Made by a program: the position numbers and the translations under genes. Positions 8,351 through 17,571 of a stretch of 40,786 nucleotides of DNA are shown here, one piece after another. The stretch is from positions 1 through 40,786 of the forward strand of contig NZ_JAAKDT010000032.1 in assembly GCF_011038785.1 (NCBI RefSeq), in the 5' to 3' direction. Numbering within the stretch: the first letter of the stretch is position 1; the number at the start of each line of letters is the position of its first letter. A model generated the notes under the pieces. It ran no database searches and was not told the DNA's origin. It saw only the letters and a program-made list of their open reading frames with translations. Source of the DNA: Parabacteroides sp. ZJ-118. GTDB taxonomy: Bacteria; Bacteroidota; Bacteroidia; Bacteroidales; Tannerellaceae.

Positions 8351-8574
8351 ACGTCAACGTTCGCGATTTTTTGGAGGTCTCTAAAATAAAGGGTTTTTTT
8401 GGCGTCGGGTGATCTAAATGACAGTAAATCAGATGCGTATTAGTAACTATCTGAATCTAAAAGGGATATTGAAAATTCATATTTACCAAACAAAATAGCA
8501 CTTTTTTTTTCGGAATTAATTTCTAAACTTTGTGGTCCGAATGTGAAAAGTATTAGTGGGAGAGAAAGAAAAAC

Positions 8575-9972
8575 ATGCAGACTGATCATCAAACATTGTG
8601 GAATAAGTGCCTTGCGGTCATAAAGGATATTGTGCCTAAGGCGGCTTTTGACACATGGTTCGTACCTATCGTTCCGTTATCATACGAAGACAAGAAGTTT
8701 ACCATACAGGTGCCTAGTCAGTTCTTCTATGAGTATCTGGAGGAGAAGTACGTCAATGTCTTAAAAGTTACATTGTATCGTGTAATCGGTCAAGGAACCA
8801 TTCTCAACTACCGTATCATGGTGGATAAGACAACCGGCGGTACGGTTGATTATCCGGCGGAGAATGCTTCCACTGCTGTAAAGAAAATCACTCCCAAGGA
8901 CGCTAACAAGGCTCCGAATCCTTTTATGACGACAGCTCCACAGGATTTGGATCCTCAGTTGAACCCGAAGTATAATTTTGATAATTATTTCGAGGGTACG
9001 AGTAACAAGCTGGTTCGTACGGCGGGTGAGGCTGTTGCCCAGAATCCGGGAAAGACTACGTTTAACCCGTTGTTCATTTTTGGCCCGTCAGGAGTAGGTA
9101 AAACTCACTTGTGCCATGCGATCGGAACCCGGATACGAGAGTTGCATCCGGAAAAGAAAGTGTTGTATGTATCTTCGCATTTGTTCCGGGTACAGTTCAC
9201 AGACGCTATCCGTAAGAATACGACTAATGATTTCTTGAATTTCTATCAGAATATCGACGTGCTGCTGTTGGATGATATACAGGAGTTGATCGGTATGGAT
9301 AAGACCCAGAATACATTCTTCCATATTTTCAACCACCTGCATCAGTTGGGTAAGCAACTTATCTTGACTTCTGATAAGCCGCCTGTGGATTTGCAAGGGA
9401 TGGAAGAGCGCTTGATCACCCGTTTAAAATGGGGATTGACGGCTGAATTGAGCCGTCCGGATCTGGATCTACGCAAGAAGATTCTGAAGAATAAGATCAA
9501 CCATGATGGAATCGTGATTCCGGATGAGGTGTTTAACTTTATCGCTAATAATGTGACGGAGAATGTTCGTGATTTGGAAGGCATTCTCGTCTCTTTGATG
9601 GCTAATGCCGTTATCAACAATCGTGAGATCGATCTGCCGTTGACGAAACGTGTGGTTAGCCAAGCCATCCGGTTAGAGAGGAAACAGATCTCCGTGCAGA
9701 TGATTCAGGAGATCGTTTGCAAGTATTTCAACCTGGAGCAGTCGGTTATCCAGACGAATTCCCGCAAACGCGAAATCGTACAAGCCCGTCAGATCACGAT
9801 GTATTTGGCGAAGAAATATACGGACTCCTCTTTTTCTCATATAGGAAAGATCGTAGGAAGGAAAGACCATGCGACAGTCTTGCATGCTTGTAAGACGATT
9901 AAAGATCAGATAGAGACCAGTAAGTCTTTCCGCTCTTCCGTAGAGGAAATCGAGGTCTTGCTCAAGAACTAA
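8575..9972 (+). CDS. dnaA: Chromosomal replication initiator protein DnaA
   Basis: DnaA binds oriC and opens it to start replication. The 465-residue protein has the four expected domains: an N-terminal DnaB/self-interaction domain (1-90, [23 protein letters not shown]), a short linker, an AAA+ domain with Walker [10 protein letters not shown] starting at Gly170, Walker [10 protein letters not shown], and sensor II near residues 330-345, and a C-terminal helix-turn-helix with the DnaA signature ([15 protein letters not shown]). The length is normal. Flanking DNA shows no cluster of DnaA boxes to my eye, so I cannot place oriC here. A terminator follows the gene. Confidence 0.98.
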   Translation: MQTDHQTLWNKCLAVIKDIVPKAAFDTWFVPIVPLSYEDKKFTIQVPSQFFYEYLEEKYVNVLKVTLYRVIGQGTILNYRIMVDKTTGGTVDYPAENASTAVKKITPKDANKAPNPFMTTAPQDLDPQLNPKYNFDNYFEGTSNKLVRTAGEAVAQNPGKTTFNPLFIFGPSGVGKTHLCHAIGTRIRELHPEKKVLYVSSHLFRVQFTDAIRKNTTNDFLNFYQNIDVLLLDDIQELIGMDKTQNTFFHIFNHLHQLGKQLILTSDKPPVDLQGMEERLITRLKWGLTAELSRPDLDLRKKILKNKINHDGIVIPDEVFNFIANNVTENVRDLEGILVSLMANAVINNREIDLPLTKRVVSQAIRLERKQISVQMIQEIVCKYFNLEQSVIQTNSRKREIVQARQITMYLAKKYTDSSFSHIGKIVGRKDHATVLHACKTIKDQIETSKSFRSSVEEIEVLLKN

Positions 9973-9998
9973 ATTAAGAATCCCTGTATAGTTAGGAT

Positions 9999-10030
9999 AA
10001 GGACGTCTCTCTGAAGAGGCGTCCTTCTTT
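9999..10030 (+). terminator. Terminator after dnaA
   Basis: AAGGACGTCTCT and AGAGGCGTCCTT form a 12-bp stem with loop CTGA, followed by CTTTATTG. The gap 10031-10238 after it holds no gene; it contains two GGAAAACTTTT-like stretches but no recognisable NrdR box or B12 riboswitch. Confidence 0.85.
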
Positions 10031-10238
10031 ATTGTTCGATTTTGGAAAATTTGTGCGGGCGTTAAGTTTTCCTTTTGGGAAACTGTCTGGTATCTGATTT
10101 GATTTAAGTAATTGAAAATGTGAGGTTGTAAGTTCGGTTTTGGAAAACTTTTCAATAAGTGCTCTTTTTGGCGAGAGGTAATTTGGATAACTGGTAAAGT
10201 ATGCGTAAACTTGCAGTCATAAAATAAATATAATAATT

Positions 10239-12779
10239 GTGGATCGTAAAACTTATACTTTTGACGAAGCGTTTAAGGCTTCATTGGATTACTTTACCGG
10301 TGACGAGCTCGCCGCTAAAGTATGGGTAAATAAATATGCCTTGAAGGATGCGTTTGGAAATATCTATGAGGAATCTCCGAATGATATGCATCATCGCTTG
10401 GCGAGTGAGATTGCCCGTGTGGAAAAAAAGTATCCGAACCCGTTGTCGGAACAAGAACTTTTCGACCTGTTTGATCATTTCCGTTACATTGTTCCGCAAG
10501 GAAGTCCGATGACGGGAATTGGCAATGATTATCAAATTGCCTCACTCTCGAATTGTTTTGTTATCGGATTGGACGGACAAGCGGATTCATATGGCGCGAT
10601 TATCCGTATTGACGAGGAACAGGTACAATTGATGAAGCGTCGTGGTGGTGTAGGCCATGATCTTTCCCATATCCGCCCAAAAGGTTCTCCGGTTAAGAAT
10701 TCCGCGTTGACTTCTACCGGATTGGTCCCGTTTATGGAACGTTACTCGAATTCCACCCGTGAGGTAGCCCAAGATGGTCGTCGTGGAGCCTTGATGTTGA
10801 GCGTCTCCATTAAACATCCGGACTCGGAGGCGTTTATCGACGCTAAGATGACGGAAGGTAAGGTTACAGGTGCAAATGTATCTGTGAAAATCGATGATAA
10901 TTTCATGAATGCCGCGGTTAATGGTGGTACCTATAGGCAACAATATCCAATTGATTCGGATTCTCCCGTTTATGCGAAAGATATCGATGCTTCGGGCTTA
11001 TGGAAAAAAATTATTCATAATGCTTGGAAATCCGCTGAGCCGGGTGTGTTATTCTGGGACACGATCTTACGAGAGTCTGTACCAGACTGCTATGCGGATC
11101 TGGGATTCCGTACGGTTTCTACGAATCCTTGTGGCGAGATACCTCTTTGTCCGTATGATAGCTGCCGTTTGTTAGCGATCAATTTATATTCATATGTGGT
11201 AAATCCATTCACTCCGGACGCTCATTTCGATTATGATTTGTTTAAGAAGCATGTGGGTTTAGCCCAGCGGATTATGGATGATATCATTGATTTGGAATCG
11301 GAGAAGATCGAGATGATCTTGGCTAAGATCGACTCGGATCCGGAATCCATGGAGGTGAGACAGGCAGAGCGTCATTTGTGGGAAAAGATCCAACGAAAGA
11401 CTTTGCTAGGACGTCGAACAGGGGTAGGTATCACGGCGGAAGGCGATATGATTGCCGCTTTAGGCTTGCGTTATGGAACAGAAGAAGCAACCGATCGCGC
11501 GGAACTTATACAAAAGACATTAGCTTTGGCTGCTTATCGTTCATCCGTAATGTTGGCGAAAGAACGTGGAGCTTTTGAGATATTCGATGCGAAGCGTGAG
11601 GAAAAGAACCCGTTTATCAATCGTTTGCGTGAGGCCGATCCTGCTCTATATGAGGATATGTTGAAATACGGCCGTCGTAATATCGCTTGCTTAACAATCG
11701 CTCCGACAGGAACGACTAGCCTGATGACACAGACCACTTCCGGTATAGAGCCGGTATTTTTGCCGGTATATAAGCGCCGCCGTAAAGTAAATCCGAACGA
11801 TTCCGAGGCTCGTGTGGACTTCGTGGATGAGACAGGCGATGCTTTCGAGGAGTATATCGTATTCCATCATAAGTTTGTAACGTGGATGCAAGCGAATGGC
11901 TATTCGGCCAGTAAGAGATATACACAAGAAGAAGTGGAGGAACTAGTTGCTAAGTCTCCTTATTATAAAGCGACTTCCAATGATGTCGATTGGTTACAAA
12001 AAGTCCGTATGCAAGGACGCATCCAGAAATGGGTGGATCATTCGATCAGCGTAACGATCAATTTGCCGAACAATGTAAGTGAGGAGTTGGTAGACTCTTT
12101 GTATGTTGAGGCATGGAGATGCGGATGTAAAGGCTGTACTGTTTATCGAGATGGCTCTCGTTCCGGTGTCTTGATCGCGACAGATAAAAAGAAGAAAAAA
12201 GAGGATTGCAACTGCATGCAACCACCGATTATCGTATCTACCCGTCCTCGTGAATTGGATGCGGATGTGGTGAAATTCCAGAATAACCGTGAGAAATGGA
12301 TCGCTTTCGTCGGCTTGTTGAATGGCCGTCCGTATGAGATCTTTACTGGTTTGGCCGATGATGACGAGGGTATCATGTTACCCAAAAACGTATCTAAAGG
12401 AACGATCATCAAGAGTTATGATGAGGATGGTAATAAGCATTACGACTTCCAGTTCAAGAACAAACGCGGTTATAAGATGACAATCGAAGGCTTGGATGGT
12501 AAGTTTAATCCGGAATATTGGAACTACGCTAAATTGATCTCCGGTGTGCTCCGTTACGGAATGCCTATCGATCAGGTTATAAAACTCGTACAGGGAATGG
12601 AGTTGAATAGCGAGTCTATCAATACTTGGAAGAATGGCGTGGAACGGGCCTTGAAGAAATATTTACCGAACGGTATGGAAGCGAAAGGGCAGAAATGCCC
12701 GAACTGTGGATTAGAGTCTTTGATTTATCAAGAAGGTTGCTTGATCTGTACGAATTGCGGAGCTTCTAAATGCGGTTAA
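10239..12779 (+). CDS. nrdJ: Adenosylcobalamin-dependent (class II) ribonucleoside-diphosphate reductase
   Basis: Class II reductases make deoxyribonucleotides with a radical from adenosylcobalamin and need no oxygen. The GTG start gives 846 residues. Visible are the active-site Cys106 (SNCFVIG), the radical site NPCGEIPL with Asn296, Cys298 and Glu300, APTGTTSLM in the C-terminal part of the barrel, a Cys-rich turn CGCKGCTVYRDGSRSG, and a C-terminal zinc-ribbon-like end with paired CxxC motifs (CPNCG, CTNCG) ending in CG. It follows dnaA and precedes malQ by 23 bases. The late B12 operon at 207-4612 supplies its cofactor. The class is well supported; allosteric behaviour cannot be read. Confidence 0.94.
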   Translation: MDRKTYTFDEAFKASLDYFTGDELAAKVWVNKYALKDAFGNIYEESPNDMHHRLASEIARVEKKYPNPLSEQELFDLFDHFRYIVPQGSPMTGIGNDYQIASLSNCFVIGLDGQADSYGAIIRIDEEQVQLMKRRGGVGHDLSHIRPKGSPVKNSALTSTGLVPFMERYSNSTREVAQDGRRGALMLSVSIKHPDSEAFIDAKMTEGKVTGANVSVKIDDNFMNAAVNGGTYRQQYPIDSDSPVYAKDIDASGLWKKIIHNAWKSAEPGVLFWDTILRESVPDCYADLGFRTVSTNPCGEIPLCPYDSCRLLAINLYSYVVNPFTPDAHFDYDLFKKHVGLAQRIMDDIIDLESEKIEMILAKIDSDPESMEVRQAERHLWEKIQRKTLLGRRTGVGITAEGDMIAALGLRYGTEEATDRAELIQKTLALAAYRSSVMLAKERGAFEIFDAKREEKNPFINRLREADPALYEDMLKYGRRNIACLTIAPTGTTSLMTQTTSGIEPVFLPVYKRRRKVNPNDSEARVDFVDETGDAFEEYIVFHHKFVTWMQANGYSASKRYTQEEVEELVAKSPYYKATSNDVDWLQKVRMQGRIQKWVDHSISVTINLPNNVSEELVDSLYVEAWRCGCKGCTVYRDGSRSGVLIATDKKKKKEDCNCMQPPIIVSTRPRELDADVVKFQNNREKWIAFVGLLNGRPYEIFTGLADDDEGIMLPKNVSKGTIIKSYDEDGNKHYDFQFKNKRGYKMTIEGLDGKFNPEYWNYAKLISGVLRYGMPIDQVIKLVQGMELNSESINTWKNGVERALKKYLPNGMEAKGQKCPNCGLESLIYQEGCLICTNCGASKCG

Positions 12780-12802
12780 ATAATAGCCTAAATCAATAAT
12801 AC

Positions 12803-15490
12803 ATGAAAGTCACTTTCAATATAAACTTCCATACGGTTTGGGGGCAGAAGTTATGTATAGTGGGCTCCATACCGGAATTAGGTTCTTGGGAACCTGCCCT
12901 GGCTAAAGAGATGAATTACTCAGGGGATGGAAACTGGAAACTCGGACTGGATCTTCCATCCGATATAAAAGATATAGAATACAGATATTTTTTAAGTGTT
13001 AATGATAAGCAGATCTTTGAGGAGTGGGAAAAGAATCACCGGATTGTATTGGATGGCCAATCAGATTCTTACATCCTGTATGATTACTGGCAGATTCGTC
13101 CGGATAATCAAGCCTTTTATTCTTCTGCTTTCACCAAAAGTTTATTCGCTCATCCCCGCGATACACATGAGAGGGTCGTTAGGAGTGGTAGAAAATTGAT
13201 GATAAAGCTATCCGCTCCCCGGGTGGAAAGGAACCAGTGTGTAGCCATTACCGGAAATCAGGAATGCTTGGGTAGCTGGCATCCGGACAAGGCTTTGCCG
13301 CTGAGCTGCGATACTTTCCCGGAATGGCATATTGATTTAGATGCCGCGGAGATACGATACCCTTTGGAATATAAATTTTTGGTTTGGGATGAGGATTCCC
13401 GCCAGCCATTGTATTGGGAGAGTGGTGAGAATCGTATGCTAAGTCTTTCCCCCCAGGAACAGGGTGAGACCGTCGTGATATCTGGTCTTTACTTCCGGGA
13501 TAGCTTACCGTTATGGCGTTGTGCCGGCTCAGTTATCCCCGTCTTTTCCTTACGCTCGGAGAAGAGCTTTGGAGTAGGCGATTTGGGAGATTTACGCATG
13601 TTGGTGGATTGGGCTAAAAAGACGCGCCAACGTATCATTCAAGTATTACCTATGAATGATACGACGATGACCCATACTTGGGGGGATTCCTATCCGTATA
13701 GCGCTATTTCTATTTATGCCCTTCATCCGATGTATGTGGATTTATCCGCTTTGGGAGTTTTGCGAGATCCGGAGAGAGTCGCTTTTTATGCCGGGAAGCA
13801 AGAAGAATTAAACGCGAAAGATACGGTTGATTACGAGGAAGTACTGAAATATAAATTGGGCTATTGCCAAGAATATTTTGCGCAAGAGGGCAAGGCTCTG
13901 TTAGATACGCCGGAGTTTAAAGGGTTTTTGGCGCAAAATGAGTCATGGTTGATGCCTTACGCTACTTATTGCTTCTTGCGGGAAAGCTATGGGACATCAG
14001 ATTTCTCTCAATGGCAAGGTAATTCTATTTACAATAAGACACGTGTCCGGGCTCTATGCCGGGAAGCGAGCGACGCGTGGCCGGAGATCTCGTTCACTTA
14101 TTTCTTGCAATATGTATTGTACAATCAATTCAAGTCAGTATCGGATTATGCCCGTAAGAATGGCGTTGTATTGAAAGGTGACTTGCCAATTGGCGTGAGT
14201 CGTACTAGTGTTGAGGCTTGGACGGAACCAAAATATTTTAATATGAATGGTCAAGCGGGTGCTCCCCCCGATGATTTCTCCAAGGATGGTCAGAACTGGC
14301 TGTTCCCTACTTATAATTGGGACGCGATGGAGAAAGATAATTTCTCTTGGTGGAAGAAACGCTTTGCTAGGTTAGGTGATTATTTCGATTGCTTCCGTAT
14401 AGATCACATCTTGGGATTTTTCCGGATCTGGGAGATTCCTTGTGAATATGTGCAAGGGCTTTGCGGCCATTTCAACCCGGCGTTGCCGCTCTCGAAAGCA
14501 GAGATTGAGCAGTTTGGATTGAAATTTAACGAGTCTCGTTTTACGACTCCACATATCAATCGACAATTCTTGTCGGAATTGTTTGAGGAAAATACAGAAG
14601 AGGTTATAAGAGCTTATTTGGCGCAATCCTCCTCCCGGCATTATGTATTAAAATCGTTCTGTGATACACAAAGGAAGATTGAGGCATTGTTCGCGAATCA
14701 GGTGGATCCTGTTTCCCTGCGGATCAAGAACGGCCTGTTTACGATTGCGAATGAGGTGTTATTCCTTCGTGATCCAAGAGAGACCGATAGGTTCCACCCC
14801 CGGATCTCGGCGTATCAATCCTATATCTATCGGGAATTGAGTGGCTCCGACCGTTGTGCGTTCGATCAGTTATACTGGCATTTCTTCTATCATCGCCATA
14901 ATGAGTTCTGGAAGGCGCAAGCGTTTAAACGTTTGGCACCATTGGTCGCATCTACCGAGATGTTGGTTTGTGGAGAAGATTTAGGTATGATTCCCGCCTC
15001 TGTTCCCGAGGTCATGAATAAGTTGCAAATACTAAGCCTTGAGATTGAGCGTATGCCGAAGAGCCCCCAACGGGAATTTTCCGATATGTTTAATTTGCCT
15101 TATCATTCTGTTTGTACGACCTCTACACATGATATGACACCTCTTCGTAATTGGTGGAAAGAAGATCCGGAGAAGACACAGCGTTATTACAACCATGTGT
15201 TGCAACGGATCGGTGAAGCCCCCGATGAATGCACGGCTGAAATCGTAACCCAGATTATATCGAATCATTTGAAGACTCGTTCCATGTTGACGATCATACC
15301 ATTGCAGGATTGGTTTGCCATGGACGATTCTATCAAGCGAAAGGATATAGAATCCGAGCGTATTAACGTTCCCGCGAATTCAAAGCATTATTGGCGCTAC
15401 CGGATGCATATTACGTTGGAACAGCTTTTGCGGGCCGATAACCTAAATAATAAGATCGCCTCGTTGATAAAAGAGGCTGGAAGGAAATAA
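12803..15490 (+). CDS. malQ: 4-alpha-glucanotransferase (GH77) with two N-terminal starch-binding CBM20 domains
   Basis: The enzyme moves alpha-1,4-glucan segments between maltodextrins or glycogen. The 895 residues hold two CBM20 domains (about 1-110 with WGQKLCIVGSIPELGSWEP, and about 128-235 with CVAITGNQECLGSWHPDKA), then a GH77 barrel with nucleophile Asp534 (FRIDH), acid/base Glu725 (GEDLG) and Asp777 (STHDMT). This CBM20-CBM20-GH77 order is that of plant DPE2 and some Bacteroidetes enzymes; E. coli MalQ lacks these CBMs. No signal peptide, so it is cytoplasmic. It may share the nrdJ transcript (23-base gap), and a terminator follows. The family is firm; the acceptor is not known. Confidence 0.95.
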   Translation: MKVTFNINFHTVWGQKLCIVGSIPELGSWEPALAKEMNYSGDGNWKLGLDLPSDIKDIEYRYFLSVNDKQIFEEWEKNHRIVLDGQSDSYILYDYWQIRPDNQAFYSSAFTKSLFAHPRDTHERVVRSGRKLMIKLSAPRVERNQCVAITGNQECLGSWHPDKALPLSCDTFPEWHIDLDAAEIRYPLEYKFLVWDEDSRQPLYWESGENRMLSLSPQEQGETVVISGLYFRDSLPLWRCAGSVIPVFSLRSEKSFGVGDLGDLRMLVDWAKKTRQRIIQVLPMNDTTMTHTWGDSYPYSAISIYALHPMYVDLSALGVLRDPERVAFYAGKQEELNAKDTVDYEEVLKYKLGYCQEYFAQEGKALLDTPEFKGFLAQNESWLMPYATYCFLRESYGTSDFSQWQGNSIYNKTRVRALCREASDAWPEISFTYFLQYVLYNQFKSVSDYARKNGVVLKGDLPIGVSRTSVEAWTEPKYFNMNGQAGAPPDDFSKDGQNWLFPTYNWDAMEKDNFSWWKKRFARLGDYFDCFRIDHILGFFRIWEIPCEYVQGLCGHFNPALPLSKAEIEQFGLKFNESRFTTPHINRQFLSELFEENTEEVIRAYLAQSSSRHYVLKSFCDTQRKIEALFANQVDPVSLRIKNGLFTIANEVLFLRDPRETDRFHPRISAYQSYIYRELSGSDRCAFDQLYWHFFYHRHNEFWKAQAFKRLAPLVASTEMLVCGEDLGMIPASVPEVMNKLQILSLEIERMPKSPQREFSDMFNLPYHSVCTTSTHDMTPLRNWWKEDPEKTQRYYNHVLQRIGEAPDECTAEIVTQIISNHLKTRSMLTIIPLQDWFAMDDSIKRKDIESERINVPANSKHYWRYRMHITLEQLLRADNLNNKIASLIKEAGRK

Positions 15491-15500
15491 GAAAAATGAA

Positions 15501-15529
15501 GGGCCGTATCGAAAAGCGCGGCCCTTTTT
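15501..15529 (+). terminator. Terminator after malQ
   Basis: GGGCCG (15501-15506) pairs with CGGCCC (15519-15524) and is followed by five T. The stem is short but GC-rich. Confidence 0.75.
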
Positions 15530-15566
15530 GAGACAGTAAGTGAAAAGATACGGATTTAATTTGAGC

Positions 15567-15941
15567 TTATTTGTCCGCTTCCTTTATATCGGAACACATC
15601 GAGCAGGCTCCGTCGAACCGTGCGTTTGGTTCGATCTCTAGGGATTGGGTACATATATCTCCCTTGATGATTGCCGTCGATTTTAGAGTAAGCTTCGCGC
15701 TTACTTTTACGGAGCCATCTACCTCGCCGAGAATCTCGGCATTCTCGGATATGATATTACCTCTCACGCTACCTTTAGGTCCGATAACGATCTTGCCATT
15801 GCAACTGATGTCTCCTTCTACTTTTCCATCCAAGCGAAAGTCTGTTTCCGTTATAATATTACCCTTTATGGTTGTCCCTGCCGCCAAGGCATTATGCAAG
15901 CCACCCGCGGAGTTTTCATCTCTTTGTTTTTTTCCCATCAT
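15567..15941 (-). CDS. Bactofilin (polymer-forming cytoskeletal protein)
   Basis: The 124-residue product has the bactofilin beta-helix core at about 20-110: repeats such as GTTIKGNIITETDFRLDG, VEGDISCNGKIVIGPKGSV and AEILGEVDGSVKV. Charged, flexible ends flank it. Bactofilins polymerise without nucleotide on the inner membrane face and organise cell shape or wall enzymes. Two Cys near the C-terminus (CSMC) are unusual. The gene is transcribed away from folB; either of the two first Met codons could start it. Bactofilins often sit near M23 peptidases, but here the M23 gene is 6 kb away. Confidence 0.92.
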   Translation of the reverse strand: MMGKKQRDENSAGGLHNALAAGTTIKGNIITETDFRLDGKVEGDISCNGKIVIGPKGSVRGNIISENAEILGEVDGSVKVSAKLTLKSTAIIKGDICTQSLEIEPNARFDGACSMCSDIKEADK

Positions 15942-15964
15942 AATGTGTTGTTACTTGTGGTTGA

Positions 15965-15972
15965 CAAATATA
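15965..15972 (-). promoter_or_regulatory. Candidate -7 box for the bactofilin gene
   Basis: On the minus strand these bases read TATATTTG, a perfect match to TAnnTTTG, 24 bases before the start. No -33 TTG is seen at the right distance. Confidence 0.4.
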
Positions 15973-15982
15973 AGACTATTTT

Positions 15983-16014
15983 TTTGCAGGATGGTTTAAC
16001 TTTCCATACATTTA
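15983..16014 (+). promoter_or_regulatory. Probable folB promoter
   Basis: TTTG at 15983-15986, 20 bases, then TACATTTA at 16007-16014 (one mismatch to TAnnTTTG). The start codon is at 16030, so the leader would be about 10 bases. Confidence 0.5.
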
Positions 16015-16029
16015 CAGATAAAAAAGATT

Positions 16030-16398
16030 ATGACAACAAAGATTGAATTACGGAAGATGACGTTCTATGCCTATCATGGCGTGGCACCCCAAGAGAACCG
16101 GGTAGGGAATACTTTTTTCGTGGATTTGATATTGACAGCTCCGTTGGAAGATGCGGTATGGAGCGACGATTTGAACGATACGATCAATTACGCCACAGTA
16201 TATGAAACCGTGAAAGCGGAAATGGCTATCCCCTCGAAACTTCTCGAGCACGTGGCGGGGCGTATCCTGAAGGCTTTGAAGGCGAGATTTCCACAGATCA
16301 CGGAGGTGGAACTTGTCTTGTCTAAATTAAATCCTCCGTTTGGCGGAGATATTCATAGTGCCTCGATAATTCTTAAAGAAAGCTTTCTTTCTGTTTAG
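16030..16398 (+). CDS. folB: Dihydroneopterin aldolase
   Basis: FolB splits dihydroneopterin into hydroxymethyl-dihydropterin and glycolaldehyde in folate synthesis. The 122-residue product has the family opening FYAYHGVAPQENRVGNTFFV (residues 11-30, with the conserved Glu), the middle NDTINYATVYETVK, the motif LLEHVAGRI, and the late VELVLSKLNPPFGG with the conserved Lys. The length is normal. It stands alone, diverging from the bactofilin gene. The identity is firm. Confidence 0.95.
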   Translation: MTTKIELRKMTFYAYHGVAPQENRVGNTFFVDLILTAPLEDAVWSDDLNDTINYATVYETVKAEMAIPSKLLEHVAGRILKALKARFPQITEVELVLSKLNPPFGGDIHSASIILKESFLSV

Positions 16399-16558
16399 AA
16401 ACTTTTATTTACCTTCGCGCCTGTAGAAAGTGGCGCGATATACGATATGCTAAAGGCACAAATACGATAACATTACGTCATTTTGTGTACATAAGGAACG
16501 TGCCATTTGGAAATACAAGACCTTGCCTTCGCTTGGTTCTCTAAAAAATTATTGATAT

Positions 16559-17203
16559 ATGGAAGACTTGTTACCTTTCGCCCTGTTATGTTTCACTTCG
16601 TTTTTTACGTTGACCAATCCACTCGGTACGATGCCGGTTTTCCTGACCATGACCAATGGCATGAACGATCACGAGCGAAAAGCGATTGTCCGAAGGGCCA
16701 CGATCGTGTCGTTCATCACCTTGATGGTTTTTACCTTCTCCGGTCAGTTCCTGTTTAAGTTCTTTGGTATCTCCTCGAACGGCTTTCGCATAGCTGGCGG
16801 CTTTATTATCTTCAAGATCGGGTTTGATATGCTTCAGGCACGCTACTCCAACGCGAAGTTGAAAGAGGAAGAGGTGAAAACCTACGCGGACGATATATCC
16901 ATTACTCCTTTGGCGATCCCGATGTTGTGCGGCCCGGGAGCGATCGCCAACGCTATCATGCTTATGGATGACGCTTCGACACTCACCTTAAAGGGTACGT
17001 TGATCGGGATAATCGCATTGGTCTATTTTATCACGTTCTTGATCCTGCAAGCTTCTACCCGGTTGGTACATATACTGGGAGAGACGGGAAATAACGTGAT
17101 GATGCGTTTGATGGGATTGATACTGATGGTGATCGCCGTGGAATGTTTCGTAAGCGGATTGAAGCCCATCTTGATCGATATCTTGCGTGAGGCGATGGGC
17201 TAA
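16559..17203 (+). CDS. MarC family integral membrane protein
   Basis: The 214-residue product has six predicted membrane helices and the MarC-family motifs: FTLTNPLGTMPVFLTMT near residues 17-33, GNGFRIAGGFIIFKIGFDML-like text near 75-95, and ITPLAIPMLCGPGAIANAIM near 116-135. The NPLG and PLAIP..CGPGAI repeats are related halves. The family's function is unknown; early links to multiple antibiotic resistance in E. coli were not upheld. It stands alone; the gap 16399-16558 before it shows only a weak TACCTTCG at 16410-16417 as a promoter candidate. Confidence 0.92.
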   Translation: MEDLLPFALLCFTSFFTLTNPLGTMPVFLTMTNGMNDHERKAIVRRATIVSFITLMVFTFSGQFLFKFFGISSNGFRIAGGFIIFKIGFDMLQARYSNAKLKEEEVKTYADDISITPLAIPMLCGPGAIANAIMLMDDASTLTLKGTLIGIIALVYFITFLILQASTRLVHILGETGNNVMMRLMGLILMVIAVECFVSGLKPILIDILREAMG

Positions 17204-17225
17204 TCTTTGTAAATCGACTCCGAGT

Positions 17226-17254
17226 AGCCATTGTTGTGCGCAAACGGAATGGCT
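17226..17254. other. Small hairpin after marC
   Basis: AGCCATT (17226-17232) and AATGGCT (17248-17254) are perfect inverted repeats. No T run follows. A weaker dyad TTGTTA/TAACAA lies at 17271-17290. The rest of 17204-17343 shows no gene. Confidence 0.4.
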
Positions 17255-17343
17255 GAAGGAGCGTCACACATTGTTAGTTATACTTAACAATATGTCGGAG
17301 CAGATTGGTCGGCCCTGCCATTTGGAGAGGAGCTGAAAAGAAA

Positions 17344-17376
17344 TTTCCCGGCGGAGAATTATTTTTCGCCGGGAAA
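17344..17376 (-). terminator. Terminator for the catalase transcript (minus strand)
   Basis: TTTCCCGGCG and CGCCGGGAAA form a perfect 10-bp stem with a 13-base loop. On the minus strand the stem is followed by TTTCTTTTC. It lies 31 bases beyond the small lysine-rich ORF. Confidence 0.7.
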
Positions 17377-17406
17377 GGATTAATTACTTACAAGTGCGAC
17401 ATTCGG

Positions 17407-17517
17407 TTATTTCTTAGCCGGTTTCTTATCAGAAGTTGAGCACTTGGATTCTTTGACTGGGGTTTCTTTCTTTGAACCCGTCGCTTCCGCTTGTTTTTTT
17501 TCATCTTTCTTGTTCAT
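17407..17517 (-). CDS. Lysine-rich 36-residue ORF downstream of manganese catalase
   Basis: On the minus strand an ATG at 17517 opens 36 codons ending in TAA. The peptide starts MNKKDEKKQAEATGSKK and ends SDKKPAKK; about a third of its residues are Lys, there is one Cys, and no hydrophobic segment, so it is probably disordered. It lies 54 bases after the manganese catalase gene on the same strand and before a good terminator, so it may be the second gene of that transcript. I know no family for it. Its codon count is too small for a strong coding test; treat it as a likely but unproven gene. Confidence 0.5.
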   Translation of the reverse strand: MNKKDEKKQAEATGSKKETPVKESKCSTSDKKPAKK

Positions 17518-17571
17518 GATGCTTTAATTTTTAAAAGAGTAAATATATAAGGTAGCAGTCTCTAGCGCCTA

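Larger units (their letters stand above)
8207..8574. other. 368-base structured intergenic region upstream of dnaA
   Basis: No ORF of note on either strand. It holds a Fur/PerR-like inverted repeat (8241-8255), a long hairpin (8282-8350), an alternative pairing TCACCGGACG (8344-8353) with CGTCGGGTGA (8403-8412), and two T runs (8367-8372 and 8394-8400). No TTATCCACA-type DnaA box was found by eye. The last 150 bases are AT-rich and probably hold the dnaA promoter, but no exact TAnnTTTG was found; the nearest is TAAACTTTG at 8524-8532, one base too long. Confidence 0.6.

Noticed and set aside
8207-8574. Origin of replication beside dnaA
   Set aside because: No cluster of TTATCCACA-type boxes was seen; AT-richness alone is not enough. 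A GC-skew plot of the whole chromosome would decide.
10031-10238. B12 riboswitch or NrdR boxes upstream of nrdJ
   Set aside because: No recognisable motif by eye.
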